The notes under the pieces were generated by a model. The model was not told where the DNA came from and did not search any database. It was given only the letters and a program-made list of their open reading frames with translations. A stretch of 43,158 nucleotides of DNA. It comes from Caryophanales bacterium UBA7476 (GTDB lineage Bacteria; Bacillota_I; Bacilli_A; RF39; UBA660). Location of the stretch: NCBI GenBank assembly GCA_002477275.1, contig DLOU01000033.1:1-43158 (forward strand), given 5' to 3'. The translations under genes were made by a program, and so were the position numbers. Position 1 is the first letter of the stretch. Each line of letters starts with the position of its first letter. Below are positions 1 through 8,977 of the stretch, one piece after another.

Positions 1-258
1 CTAGTACAGTTAGATCCAAATAGAGGAAACTCGGGTCAAAAAGATGGATTAATACGATTAGATCCAAATGCAGGCAGTTCAAATTCTAGAAGAATGTTGA
101 GAAATCTAACAACTGATGCAACTGATAATCAAAATAGACCAGTTATAAAAACAACTACTGGTAATGTTAATCCTGTGTTTAAATTTGGCAATGGAAATAA
201 TGAAGTTGAAAAAAATAATTCTACACAGAAAAGTATATTAAGCTTTTTTAATAAGTAA
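1..258 (+). CDS. 3' end of an Asn/Ser-rich protein (partial)
   Basis: An open frame enters at base 1 and stops at TAA 256-258, giving the last 85 residues of a gene that begins outside the window. It is hydrophilic and rich in Asn, Ser and Thr. It contains a short imperfect repeat, QLDPN followed about 15 residues later by RLDPN. No membrane segment, catalytic motif or sorting signal is visible, and I do not recognise the family. The next gene starts 87 bases downstream in the same direction and is also Asn/Ser-rich at its N-terminus, so the two may be functionally related; that is inference from composition and position only. Confidence 0.6.
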   Translation, partial: LVQLDPNRGNSGQKDGLIRLDPNAGSSNSRRMLRNLTTDATDNQNRPVIKTTTGNVNPVFKFGNGNNEVEKNNSTQKSILSFFNK

Positions 259-345
259 TATCTTTTTGATGTTATAAATTATTTAAAAAAAATTATAAAA
301 TATGATAAAATAATTAAAGAGTATAATAGATAGGCGGTGTAATAT

Positions 346-1803
346 ATGGTTAAGGTTGGTTCAAATTTTTCAACTTCAATGTTTGGTAATATAAGCTCTG
401 GTAATAGTAGTAGCATGGCATCTTCTTTTTTAAATCGTTCTTCTAATAATGAAAAAAATAGTTTTTATGAGACTGTTAATAATAATTCAGAAGTTATGAA
501 TTTTTATGGAAATACAAATAGTTCAGTTGATTTTGGTAATTCTAGTTCAGATGTTGAATATGGAAATCAAAGTGTGGATATAACAAATTATACACATGAT
601 ATACCAGATTTTGTTAATAAACCATCTAATCCATCATCAGATTTAAATAATCATTTCCCTGGTACTGGAGGTAGTAAAAATGATAATAAAGTTCAAAATC
701 ATTCAGGTGCTTCTAAACCTCAAACATTAGATTTAGATGAAGATGATAGAAAGATTTCTGCTCAATTTGAAGTAAAGGCTTCAGCAGTTAGAAATGCTTG
801 CGAGGCTGCTAATATGGATGTAATGCCTAAAGATATAAATAATATTGAAGAAATAAATGGCAAAATAATTTCTACATTAAATAACGGAAACATCATTATT
901 GTTGACAAAGAAACATTAAAAATTGAATCGTTTACAGCTAATGGCACTAAATATACTTTTGATGCTAGTGGGAATATTATTAAAGCAGAACCTGCTCCTT
1001 CGATTTTTGGTGAAGGAAATTCAGCTGTTGGTCAATATGGTGGATGTCAAGATGATTTTTACAACAATGCATATGAGCTTTCAAAAGATGAGAATATTCG
1101 AAGAATTATAAATGATAGATTTGGGTCTGTTTCTGAAGAACAGCTTGAATCCTATCTTGCGTCAATTAGTAGTTATGGATGTCACTTTACTGCAATTTCA
1201 AATATGGTTATTCAACAATACGATGGGCGTGAACAAGATTTTTTAAATACATTTGGTTATCCTATGTATAAAGTTGATAAAAACGGAAATGTTGATTATA
1301 ATTATGAAGCTATGATTGCAGATATTCATTCTTATTATTGGACACACAATTTAACTGTTACTGATTCATATGGTAATATTACATGGAGTAATTATGGATC
1401 AGGAAATATTGAGGGCGTTACTCACTTAGCTTATACTACTGGAACGAATGATATTGGTGCAGGCTTTTGTTTAGATTATTTAAAAGATAAATATGGTATA
1501 GAATATAATGGATTAACTTCATTTAATGATCATATTATAACTGAACAAGAATATAATGATTTTATTAATCAAGGAAAACAAATTGTTGTTAACAGTAACT
1601 CTTATGAGTTGGTTGGAATGGATGGAACATATCATTTTAATAACAACCAAAACTATGGTCATGCTATGGCTGTAACTGGTTTTACAACTGATTCAAATGG
1701 TAATCGTGTTATGACAGTTTCTGAACGTGGAGTTGAGTATATGCTTTATCCAAAAGATATAGGATATGGTAACTTTACTTATTATGATGTTATAGATTTT
1801 TAG
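346..1803 (+). CDS. papain/C39-like Cys-His domain protein with Asn/Ser-rich N-terminus
   Basis: This 485-residue protein has a low-complexity Asn/Ser-rich first half (about residues 1-130) and a folded C-terminal half. A nucleophile-type motif SSYGCHFTAIS (Cys279) and a later NYGHAMAVTGF (His439) resemble the Cys and His blocks of papain-fold/C39-like peptidases. No signal peptide or membrane segment is seen. The start follows an AGGCGGTG ribosome site 7 bases upstream. The next gene begins 11 bases downstream with its ribosome site overlapping this stop, so the two are co-translated. Peptidase activity, or an effector role with the neighbour as chaperone or immunity protein, is inference. 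It could instead be an inactive structural relative. Confidence 0.7.
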   Translation: MVKVGSNFSTSMFGNISSGNSSSMASSFLNRSSNNEKNSFYETVNNNSEVMNFYGNTNSSVDFGNSSSDVEYGNQSVDITNYTHDIPDFVNKPSNPSSDLNNHFPGTGGSKNDNKVQNHSGASKPQTLDLDEDDRKISAQFEVKASAVRNACEAANMDVMPKDINNIEEINGKIISTLNNGNIIIVDKETLKIESFTANGTKYTFDASGNIIKAEPAPSIFGEGNSAVGQYGGCQDDFYNNAYELSKDENIRRIINDRFGSVSEEQLESYLASISSYGCHFTAISNMVIQQYDGREQDFLNTFGYPMYKVDKNGNVDYNYEAMIADIHSYYWTHNLTVTDSYGNITWSNYGSGNIEGVTHLAYTTGTNDIGAGFCLDYLKDKYGIEYNGLTSFNDHIITEQEYNDFINQGKQIVVNSNSYELVGMDGTYHFNNNQNYGHAMAVTGFTTDSNGNRVMTVSERGVEYMLYPKDIGYGNFTYYDVIDF

Positions 1804-1814
1804 GAGGTAATTAA

Positions 1815-2504
1815 ATGAATAATTTAAATGAAATAAACAATTCACTAATATTTAATAACAGAGTAAATTTTGCAGTTGCAAGTGAAAAAGGATTAATAAA
1901 AGATAAAGATTCTACTCTTTATTCTTTTGTGCAGGGATTATATATTAGGACATTTGAAGAATTACTTCTTTCTAAAGTTGATTTAAAGAAATATGATGAT
2001 ATGATAAAAAATAGTGATTTGGATTTTGGGGTTGTAGATTTAAAAAATAAATTGATATATCATCATTTATCTCATATGAATTTATCATATATTTATATTA
2101 GAAACTTTTTCTTTATTGAAAAGCTTGATAATGATGATTTAAATTATTTTGTTAATAAAATAAAATCTAATGATCTTAATGTTGATTCTAAACTTTTAGA
2201 AATAGTTCAAAGAACATATAGTGATGTTATGATTGATAATTTTAGAACTACTCAGTATATTGATCCAAATACTACAATAGCTTATGGACCTCATTCAGAA
2301 ATTAATGATTGTCCAGCAGATTCACTATGTATTTATATTCATTATGGAAAGAATACTAAAGAATTAACAGGAGAAGATTATTGGGATAATAGAAAAAAGA
2401 AAGATGAATTTCTAGAAAAAATTGCAGATGAAATTACATCTCTTGTATCTCAAAATCTTAATATCAAAGTTACAGTAAAGATTAGACATATACTCGCTGC
2501 TTAA
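1815..2504 (+). CDS. hypothetical protein, partner of the Cys-His protein
   Basis: A 229-residue soluble, acidic protein that I do not recognise. It has no signal peptide and no clear membrane helix. The middle is helical and rich in Tyr and Asn, and the C-terminal third carries a small block GPHSEINDCPADSLCIYIHYG with two Cys residues. AGGAGG at 1803-1808 overlaps the upstream stop and places the start at ATG 1815. The 11-base gap to the papain-like gene indicates one operon, ending at the hairpin and T-run after 2503. By position it might be a chaperone, regulator or immunity partner of the upstream protein, but nothing in its own sequence proves this. Confidence 0.6.
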   Translation: MNNLNEINNSLIFNNRVNFAVASEKGLIKDKDSTLYSFVQGLYIRTFEELLLSKVDLKKYDDMIKNSDLDFGVVDLKNKLIYHHLSHMNLSYIYIRNFFFIEKLDNDDLNYFVNKIKSNDLNVDSKLLEIVQRTYSDVMIDNFRTTQYIDPNTTIAYGPHSEINDCPADSLCIYIHYGKNTKELTGEDYWDNRKKKDEFLEKIADEITSLVSQNLNIKVTVKIRHILAA

Positions 2505-2528
2505 AGAAAGTATTTCTTTCTTTTTTTT
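2503..2528 (+). terminator. intrinsic terminator
   Basis: AAAGAAA at 2503-2509 pairs with TTTCTTT at 2513-2519, followed by a run of T. It lies between the operon ending at 2504 and the convergent truncated ABC gene. The stem is AU-rich, so efficiency is uncertain. Confidence 0.6.
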
Positions 2529-2541
2529 GTCTTTTAATGAA

Positions 2542-2967
2542 TCAAGCAACTCTTTGTTTCATGCCACCAGATAGAGAATCTGGATATTTATTTATGTAAT
2601 CTCCTAATCCATATTTTTTTAATAAATTAATTACATATTCTTTGTTTTCTTTTGTTAATTTTTTCTTTACTTCTAATCCAATAGTAGCATTTTCTAGAAT
2701 AGTTCTCCAAGAAAGTAGGGAATCTGATTGTAACATATATCCAATCACAATATCTTCTTTATTCCATTTTATTTCTCCGCTAGTTTTATTTTCTATATTT
2801 GCCAGAATTGAAAGTAGTGTTGATTTACCACATCCAGATGGTCCTACAATTGAAACGAATTCTTTATCAAATATTTCAAAACTAATATCATTTATTGCTT
2901 GTACTTCACTTTTTAAATCATGATAATTTTTTGATAATTTTTTTACTTCTAATAATTTATCTTTCAT
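2542..2967 (-). pseudogene. ABC transporter ATPase, truncated (SsuB/TauB/ThiZ type)
   Basis: The reading frame starts at 2967 and encodes the N-terminal 141 residues of an ABC ATPase of the nitrate/sulfonate/thiamine-precursor class. Walker A (GPSGCGKST), the Q-loop (YMLQSD) and the signature LSGGMKQR are present. The frame then hits TGA directly after QRVA, so Walker B, the D-loop and the switch His are missing; full-length members run about 250 residues. Reading through TGA does not recover them, only a few basic residues before another stop. The gene overlaps the binding-protein gene by 11 bases. No permease gene is seen nearby. I call it a deletion remnant that cannot hydrolyse ATP normally. 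Confidence 0.8.
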
Positions 2968-3943
2968 ATATTAACGTTTTATAAGATACTTTTTTATCAA
3001 GTTGATTTGCTTCTATCATTATATCTTGTAAATGATTCCATGATTCTTCTTTAAATTCAGTTGTTTTAGGCCATGCTTCTATTTCTTTATAATGTTTTAC
3101 TACTTTTGTTAAATCATTAAGTGAAGTGTCTGGAAATTGTTTAAGTATATCTTTTGCTATTTGCTCTTCATTCGTATTATTTACATAATCAAGACCTTTT
3201 TGAATTGCTTTAGTAAATTTTTCAATTATTTTTGGATTGTTTTCTATATAACTTTTTCTAGCACTATATGAAGTGTAAGGAACAACACCGCCTAATTCTC
3301 CAAGAGAAGCAACTACGTATCCAAAGTTTTGACTTTCAATTTGTAATGCGTTTGGTTCAAACAAACTTACAAAATCACCATTTCCTCCAATAAAAGATGC
3401 ACTCATTGCGGCAAAGGCTACGGATGTATCTATATTTACATCTTTTTTAGGATCAATTCCATTTTGTTTTAATACCCATTCTAGTGTCATTTCTGGCATA
3501 CCACCAGCTCTTCCTCCGATTATTGTTTTTCCCTTTAAATCATCAAGTGTGAAATTATCTATTTTTTCACGTGAAACAATAAATGAACCATCTTTTTGAG
3601 TTGCTTGAGCAAATGTTTTTAAGTAATCTTTTTCTCCACCGTTATAAACATAAATAGTCGCTTCACTTCCAGAAAAACCAATGTCAGCATCTTTTGATAG
3701 AACAGCAGCTGTAACTTTATCTGCTCCTGGTGTTAATATAAGTTCAACATCTAATCCTTCTTCTTTAAAGAATCCTTTTTCTATTGCAACATATTGAGGT
3801 GCATAAAATACTGTATGTGCAACTTCTGCTACTTTAATTTCCTTTAAATTATCATTGTTATCAACTTTTTTATTGTGTAAAATACATAGTGCAATTACAA
3901 TAATTAGTATTCCACATATAATAAATGTAATTATTTTTTTCAA
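2957..3943 (-). CDS. ABC transporter substrate-binding protein, NMT1/THI5-like (SsuA family)
   Basis: A 328-residue extracytoplasmic binding protein. A hydrophobic signal or anchor segment covers about residues 3-22 (IITFIICGILIIVIALCIL). The Cys is preceded by AL rather than the usual small residue, so lipidation is doubtful. The core APQYVAIEKGFFKEEGLDVEL, the DIGFSGSEA block and GGRAGGMPE are typical of NMT1/THI5-like proteins that bind thiamine precursors, sulfonates, riboflavin or similar small molecules. The ligand cannot be read from sequence. The ribosome site AAAGGAGG sits just upstream. The downstream ATPase is truncated and no permease is visible, so this is probably an orphan from a decaying importer or works with a transporter encoded elsewhere. 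Confidence 0.85.
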   Translation of the reverse strand: MKKIITFIICGILIIVIALCILHNKKVDNNDNLKEIKVAEVAHTVFYAPQYVAIEKGFFKEEGLDVELILTPGADKVTAAVLSKDADIGFSGSEATIYVYNGGEKDYLKTFAQATQKDGSFIVSREKIDNFTLDDLKGKTIIGGRAGGMPEMTLEWVLKQNGIDPKKDVNIDTSVAFAAMSASFIGGNGDFVSLFEPNALQIESQNFGYVVASLGELGGVVPYTSYSARKSYIENNPKIIEKFTKAIQKGLDYVNNTNEEQIAKDILKQFPDTSLNDLTKVVKHYKEIEAWPKTTEFKEESWNHLQDIMIEANQLDKKVSYKTLIYER

Positions 3944-4025
3944 AATAATCCTCCTTTCATTTTCAAAGTATTATATGCTTTTATTAAATTTTAGTTAGTA
4001 AAATAGTCTAAACTACTTTAAAAAC

Positions 4026-4054
4026 TTGATTTTTTCCTTTTTTTGTGGTATAAT
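4026..4054 (+). promoter_or_regulatory. sigma-A-type promoter for the sortase operon
   Basis: TTGATT at 4026-4031 and TATAAT at 4049-4054 are separated by 17 bases, a near-consensus vegetative promoter 30 bases before the sortase start. Confidence 0.7.
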
Positions 4055-4083
4055 TAGTAACAATTATGGGGGTGGAGTATAGT

Positions 4084-4767
4084 ATGAAAAAGAAAAAAGA
4101 AAAAAAGAGTATATCATCAAGTGGTGTAGCAGCGCTTGCAAGTATATTTATTATTATCGGTGGATTCTTTATTTTTAATAACTTTTTACATAGTAAGAAA
4201 ATAATTGCTTATGATTATATGGCAAATGTTTTTTATGAAAAAGCAGTAGAAGAATCAAAAAAAGAAGAAACAAAAAAAGAAGATGAACCTAATACTCCAG
4301 AGGAAAATAAAACAGAAGAACCTGAACCAACTACATCACCAACTACAACTTATCAAATAAATTATATTGGTTATCTTGAAATTCCAAAAATTAATCTAAA
4401 AAAAGGTTTCTTAGATATAAATGATAAAGATAACGATGTTGAAAAAAATATCTATGTTTCACCTAATTCTAGTTATCCTGATGTAGAAAAAGGTAATTTA
4501 ATAATAGCTGGTCACTCTGGTACAGGTTGGAAGGCATTCTTCAATGACTTGTATAAACTTAATAAAGATGATTTAATTTACGTAACATATAAGAATAAAA
4601 AGTATACTTATAAAATAGATAATATTTATAAACAAAATAAATCTGGTAAAATTTCAATTTATAGGGATTATGAAAAAAATACATTAACACTAGTTACATG
4701 TACTAATAATGATTCAAAAACACAAACAGTATATATTGCTTATTTGACAAATACACAAGATATTTAA
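4084..4767 (+). CDS. sortase (class D/E-like transpeptidase)
   Basis: A 227-residue membrane-anchored cysteine transpeptidase. An N-terminal Lys-rich tail precedes one transmembrane segment (about residues 15-35). A Glu/Lys/Pro/Thr-rich linker follows to about residue 98, then the sortase beta-barrel. Catalytic His144 lies in AGHSGTGW and Cys206 in TLVTC. The position normally holding the catalytic Arg after the Cys strand appears to be Gln214 (KTQTVYIA), which is unusual or marks a divergent class. ATG 4084 is preferred over ATG 4066 because GGTGGAG (4071-4077) lies 6 bases before it. The next gene starts 18 bases downstream and is probably co-transcribed. No LPXTG substrate is encoded in the window. 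Confidence 0.88.
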   Translation: MKKKKEKKSISSSGVAALASIFIIIGGFFIFNNFLHSKKIIAYDYMANVFYEKAVEESKKEETKKEDEPNTPEENKTEEPEPTTSPTTTYQINYIGYLEIPKINLKKGFLDINDKDNDVEKNIYVSPNSSYPDVEKGNLIIAGHSGTGWKAFFNDLYKLNKDDLIYVTYKNKKYTYKIDNIYKQNKSGKISIYRDYEKNTLTLVTCTNNDSKTQTVYIAYLTNTQDI

Positions 4768-4785
4768 TAAAAGGGGGAAAATTTT

Positions 4786-5901
4786 ATGAAACAGTTATCG
4801 TTTTTAGATAAAATTAATGTTGTTATTCGTATTACAAAAACTAATAAATCTTTCTTTGTAATACTTGCGTTACTTTTATTCTTAAGTATTTTATTTGCTA
4901 CTACAAATAAGAAAAATAAAAAAGAAAGTAAAATTACTTATGGTGTTATTTATTTAATTACAATTGCAGCAATAATAATTAAGTATCATAAATCGCTTGT
5001 ACCAATGTATGATGCAATGATGAATAACTTATTTATAGTATTCTACTTTCCGAATATTTCAGTTTATGTTGCAGCTATAATTGTTACTAATATAATAATG
5101 TGGATAAGTATGTTTAGTAAGAAAACTAGAGCAATTGTTAGAGGTATAAATAGTGCAGTGTTCTTCTTTATGCATTACATTCTAGTATTACTTTTAAGTA
5201 TTGTAGCTAGTAATAAATTAGATGTATTTGATTCAACTGCTCTTTATGCTAATACTGATGTACATTCTTTAATAGAATTAAGTAGTAATATATTCTTAGT
5301 GTGGATAATCTTTCTTGTTATTTATAAAATTATAATTAGTTATATAGATGGTAAAAAGGGAGATGCTCAGGTAACTAAAGTTGTTACAGTAGAGAAGAAA
5401 GTTGGTGCATTAAAATATATAAATGAATTAGATGCACCATTAGTTGCAAAAAAAGAAATTGTTGCTCCTAATGGATTAAGTAGTAAACTTGGAAGCTTTA
5501 TTAATGAAGTTGATGCACCTATTAGAGTTAAAAGAGATCTTCATAAGTTAGATAAATATATAAATGTTATTAATACACCTGTTAATATAAAAAGAGAAGA
5601 AAGTGTTAAACCTAAATATAAATCTAATCTTAATATTAATATTGTTGATAATCCAACAAAAGTTAAACAAGATAAAGTTTATGTTTCAGATAAACCAAAA
5701 GAAAATATTAGTATCTATGATTCATTTGTAAATACTAGTGTTAATCATGATTTATTTAGTGATAACTATAAAGAAGTATTAACAGTTCTTCAAAATGAAT
5801 ATGTTCCTAATATAAAAACAACAAAAGAAGAAGAACAAAGAATAGAAAGAGAAAATCAAAATAAATTATCTCAACTTATGGATTTATACAGAAGTATATA
5901 A
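4786..5901 (+). CDS. polytopic membrane protein with four cytoplasmic INxxDxP repeats
   Basis: A 371-residue protein of unknown family. About five to six hydrophobic segments lie in residues 20-190. They are followed by a basic, probably cytoplasmic tail containing four spaced copies of one motif: INELDAP, INEVDAP, INVINTP and INIVDNP. Each copy is followed within a few residues by a VKR/AKK-type basic patch. The last 40 residues are charged and look coiled-coil-forming. AGGGGGAAA precedes ATG 4786. The gene directly follows the sortase gene and the pair ends at one terminator. A scaffold role, with the repeats binding a partner, is inference; I see no enzymatic motif. Confidence 0.75.
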   Translation: MKQLSFLDKINVVIRITKTNKSFFVILALLLFLSILFATTNKKNKKESKITYGVIYLITIAAIIIKYHKSLVPMYDAMMNNLFIVFYFPNISVYVAAIIVTNIIMWISMFSKKTRAIVRGINSAVFFFMHYILVLLLSIVASNKLDVFDSTALYANTDVHSLIELSSNIFLVWIIFLVIYKIIISYIDGKKGDAQVTKVVTVEKKVGALKYINELDAPLVAKKEIVAPNGLSSKLGSFINEVDAPIRVKRDLHKLDKYINVINTPVNIKREESVKPKYKSNLNINIVDNPTKVKQDKVYVSDKPKENISIYDSFVNTSVNHDLFSDNYKEVLTVLQNEYVPNIKTTKEEEQRIERENQNKLSQLMDLYRSI

Positions 5902-5912
5902 AAATAATATTT

Positions 5913-5941
5913 AAAATCTAGTATCAATACTAGATTTTTTT
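5913..5941 (+). terminator. intrinsic terminator of the sortase operon
   Basis: An 11-bp perfect stem (5913-5923 with 5928-5938, loop TCAA) runs directly into a T-run. Confidence 0.85.
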
Positions 5942-5977
5942 TGTTATTTATTTTAAACTTAAAGTAGGAGGGTTAAT

Positions 5978-6760
5978 ATGTCAGAAATAAATAAGAATCA
6001 AAAAGTAAATAATAGAAAAAAAATGAAATCACTGATTTCATCGCCGAATGTACTTGACCATTTTATTTTGGATGATCAAAATATAATAGTAATCGTTAAT
6101 TCAAATAAGAGAAGTGTTTATTGTGATTATTGTATGATTCATAAGAAGTTAGTCGATGGAAAATTAGTTGAAATTTTTAGTTGCCCTTTGGAATCATACA
6201 CATTTAATGATAAAGCATCTTTTCCAGTTATAAGCAGTTTAGGTTTATTTAAAGTACCTAATAGTGGTGGAAATGTTGATTCAATTTATGATTATAAAAA
6301 TGGAAGAATGATAATTACAAAAGGTACTTGGGATTTTTTAGAATTTGGAGTTAATAATAGTTTGTTAGAAAAATATAATTGTATTTTTGCTTCTTTAACA
6401 ATATCTTCAGATTTTAATGATAGTGATTTTTATTCTTATGTTAGCCCAGTAAGTGAAAAAATAGTTGTAGAGTCTTTTAATGTTGTTGATGGAACATATC
6501 ATGCTATATTAAATCCTGATGGAACAATTAGAGGAAATAAATTATTTAAAGGAGTATCACTTTCTAAAGTAGATAAAATTATTGATTTAAATAAATATAA
6601 ATCTTTAGATGCTTTTAAAGAGCAAAGAAAAAAACTTTGCAATGATAGAAAAAATAGAGAAAAACAAAGATACTTTAAACAATTAAATGAATCAAAAGAT
6701 AAAAGTACATCATCATGTTTTAGTAATGATGTTGTAAAAGTACTTAATTTGAAGAAATAA
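5978..6760 (+). CDS. hypothetical protein, 260 aa
   Basis: A soluble protein of unknown family. It begins at ATG 5978, 5 bases after GGAGGG. Residues 40-80 contain YCDYCMIHKK, a possible metal or redox Cys pair. The middle looks beta-rich and includes a GTYHAILNPDGTIRGN segment. Residues 205-240 are strongly basic and helical (KEQRKKLCNDRKNREKQRYFKQ), suggesting nucleic-acid or partner binding. It has its own terminator at 6770 and is separated from pcrA by about 110 bases, so it is likely monocistronic. No function is assigned. Confidence 0.6.
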   Translation: MSEINKNQKVNNRKKMKSLISSPNVLDHFILDDQNIIVIVNSNKRSVYCDYCMIHKKLVDGKLVEIFSCPLESYTFNDKASFPVISSLGLFKVPNSGGNVDSIYDYKNGRMIITKGTWDFLEFGVNNSLLEKYNCIFASLTISSDFNDSDFYSYVSPVSEKIVVESFNVVDGTYHAILNPDGTIRGNKLFKGVSLSKVDKIIDLNKYKSLDAFKEQRKKLCNDRKNREKQRYFKQLNESKDKSTSSCFSNDVVKVLNLKK

Positions 6761-6769
6761 GTTATTTTG

Positions 6770-6800
6770 AACATATAGAATTTCTATATGTTTTTCTTTT
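6770..6800 (+). terminator. intrinsic terminator
   Basis: A 9-bp perfect stem (6770-6778 with 6784-6792, loop AATTT) is followed by TTTCTTTT. Confidence 0.8.
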
Positions 6801-6868
6801 GTCAACTTGATTTCTTTTTATAGAAATATATTACTCTTTTTAGTATAATTGTAATTGAGGTAGTTATT

Positions 6869-8968
6869 ATGAATATAGACAATTTAAATAATAAACAAAA
6901 AGAAGCTGTACTTAGAACTGATGGACCACTTTTAGTTCTTGCTGGAGCAGGTTCTGGTAAGACGAAAGTATTAACAACTAAGATAGCTTATTTAATTGAA
7001 GAAAAGGGTATTGATCCTTATAATATTTTAGCTATTACTTTTACAAATAAGGCAGCTAAAGAGATGAAAGATAGAACAATTAGTTTAGTAGGTGATTATG
7101 CATCTAATTTACAGATATCAACATTTCATAGTTTTGGATTAAAACTTGTTAGAGATAACTGTGAAAGATTAGGTTATGATCGTAACTTTGTAATAATGGA
7201 TAGTGATGATTCTCTTACAGTTGTTAAAAAAATATTAAAGGATATGGACAAAGATCCAAAAGTATATAATCCAAAAGCTATTAGAAATAAAATTAGTAGT
7301 TTAAAGAATGAACTAATGTCACCAGAAGCCGCTGAAAAGTTTGCAGTAAGTGATTATGAAAAACTTGAAATAGAAGTATATAAAAAATATGAAAAAAAAC
7401 TTAAGACAAATAACTCAGTAGATTTTGATGATTTGTTAATTCTTCCAATAAAATTATTTAAAGATAATCCTAGTGTACTTCAAAGATATCAAGAAAGATT
7501 TAAATATATTTTAATAGATGAGTATCAGGATACAAATGAGGCTCAATATATACTTACTAAAATGATAAGTGCTAAATATAAAAATATATGTGTAGTTGGA
7601 GATATTGATCAAGCTATATATGGTTGGAGAGGAGCTAACTATAAAAATATATTAAACTTTGAAAAAGACTATAAAGATTGTTATACAGTTTTACTTGAAG
7701 AAAATTATAGATCTACTAAAACGATACTTGATGCTGCTAATGATGTAATTAAAAATAATAAAAATAGAAAAGATAAAGTACTTTGGTCTACTAAAGGTGA
7801 TGGAGATAAAATAGATTATTATAGAGCTTATAATGAAAGAGATGAGGCTCAATTTGTAATAAGAAAAATTAAAGAGTTACATAATAGAGATGTGGGTTAT
7901 CAAGATATTGCTATTCTTTATAGAACTAATGCACAATCACGTACATTAGAAGAAGAAATAATGAAAGAAAATTTACCTTATAGAGTAGTTGGAAGTTTTT
8001 ATTTCTATTCTAGAAAAGAAATTAAAGATTTAATAGCTTATTTAAGACTTATTCATAATAGTCGAGATAATGTTAGTTTACTTAGAGTAATTAATACTCC
8101 TAAGCGTGGAATTGGACTTAAAACTATTGAAAATATAACTAATAAAGCAGATAGTTTAGGAATAAGTATGTATGAAGCAATTGAATCTGGTAAAGAATTA
8201 CAATTTAAAAATTTAATTGAAGATTTAAAAAAAGTTTCAGAAAATTTAACTCTTACAGAACTTATTGATAAAGTACTAGATGCTAGTGGAATGAAAGCAG
8301 AATTAGAATCAGAAAAATCTTTAGATGCAGAAATAAGACTTGAGAACTTAGAAGAGTTTAAATCTATTACTAAGTCATTTGAAGAAAGAGAAGGATTAAT
8401 ATCTCTAGAAGATTTCTTAATGCAAATTAGTTTAGTTAGTGATACTGCTGAATATAAGGATGATTCTGATAAGATTAGTTTAATGACAATTCACTCAGTT
8501 AAAGGACTTGAATTTGATTATGTATTTGTTGTTGGAATGGAAGAAGGAATTTTTCCACATATGAATTCTTTAATGGATGGATCAGAACTTGAAGAAGAAA
8601 GAAGACTTTGTTATGTTGCTATTACAAGAGCAAAAGAAAAACTATATTTAGTTAATACAAAGAAAAGAACATTATTTGGACGTGAACAAGTAAATCCTGT
8701 AAGTAGATTTATTTCAGAAATAAATAGTGATTTAATTCATTCAAATGTACCAGAAGAGAAAAAGATACCTGAAAAAATTGATACAAATGAAATGTTCAGG
8801 GAAGAAGATATTGATTATCAAGTTGGAGACTATGTTTATCATGAAACATTTGGTGCTGGTAAAGTAGTAGAAGTTACTAATACTTTAGTAAGTGTTGCAT
8901 TTAAGATGCCTTATGGTATTAAAAAACTTATGAAAAATCATAAAAAATTATCAAAAGTAACAAATTAG
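6869..8968 (+). CDS. pcrA: ATP-dependent DNA helicase PcrA (UvrD/Rep family)
   Basis: A superfamily 1A 3'-5' DNA helicase acting in nucleotide excision repair, replication restart and removal of RecA. The 699-residue length is normal for PcrA. Visible motifs: Walker A AGAGSGKT (residues 25-32), motif Ia TFTNKAAKEM, motif II DEYQDTN, motif III VGDIDQAIYGWRGA, motif IV/V region LMTIHSVKGLEFD and motif VI VAITRAKEKLYL. The C-terminal Tudor-like module (DYQVGDYVYHETFGAGKV), which contacts RNA polymerase in PcrA, is intact. In Bacillus subtilis pcrA is followed directly by ligA. Here ligA lies almost 7 kb further on, after a retroelement and three other genes. A TATAAT at 6844 may be its -10 element. 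Confidence 0.96.
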   Translation: MNIDNLNNKQKEAVLRTDGPLLVLAGAGSGKTKVLTTKIAYLIEEKGIDPYNILAITFTNKAAKEMKDRTISLVGDYASNLQISTFHSFGLKLVRDNCERLGYDRNFVIMDSDDSLTVVKKILKDMDKDPKVYNPKAIRNKISSLKNELMSPEAAEKFAVSDYEKLEIEVYKKYEKKLKTNNSVDFDDLLILPIKLFKDNPSVLQRYQERFKYILIDEYQDTNEAQYILTKMISAKYKNICVVGDIDQAIYGWRGANYKNILNFEKDYKDCYTVLLEENYRSTKTILDAANDVIKNNKNRKDKVLWSTKGDGDKIDYYRAYNERDEAQFVIRKIKELHNRDVGYQDIAILYRTNAQSRTLEEEIMKENLPYRVVGSFYFYSRKEIKDLIAYLRLIHNSRDNVSLLRVINTPKRGIGLKTIENITNKADSLGISMYEAIESGKELQFKNLIEDLKKVSENLTLTELIDKVLDASGMKAELESEKSLDAEIRLENLEEFKSITKSFEEREGLISLEDFLMQISLVSDTAEYKDDSDKISLMTIHSVKGLEFDYVFVVGMEEGIFPHMNSLMDGSELEEERRLCYVAITRAKEKLYLVNTKKRTLFGREQVNPVSRFISEINSDLIHSNVPEEKKIPEKIDTNEMFREEDIDYQVGDYVYHETFGAGKVVEVTNTLVSVAFKMPYGIKKLMKNHKKLSKVTN

Positions 8969-8977
8969 GAGGTTATT

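Noticed and set aside
2504..2545. TGA read as Trp (genetic code 4) to extend the truncated ABC ATPase
   Set aside because: Readthrough gives only a short basic tail and another stop, no Walker B. Other genes such as the RT end cleanly at TGA, so the standard code fits.
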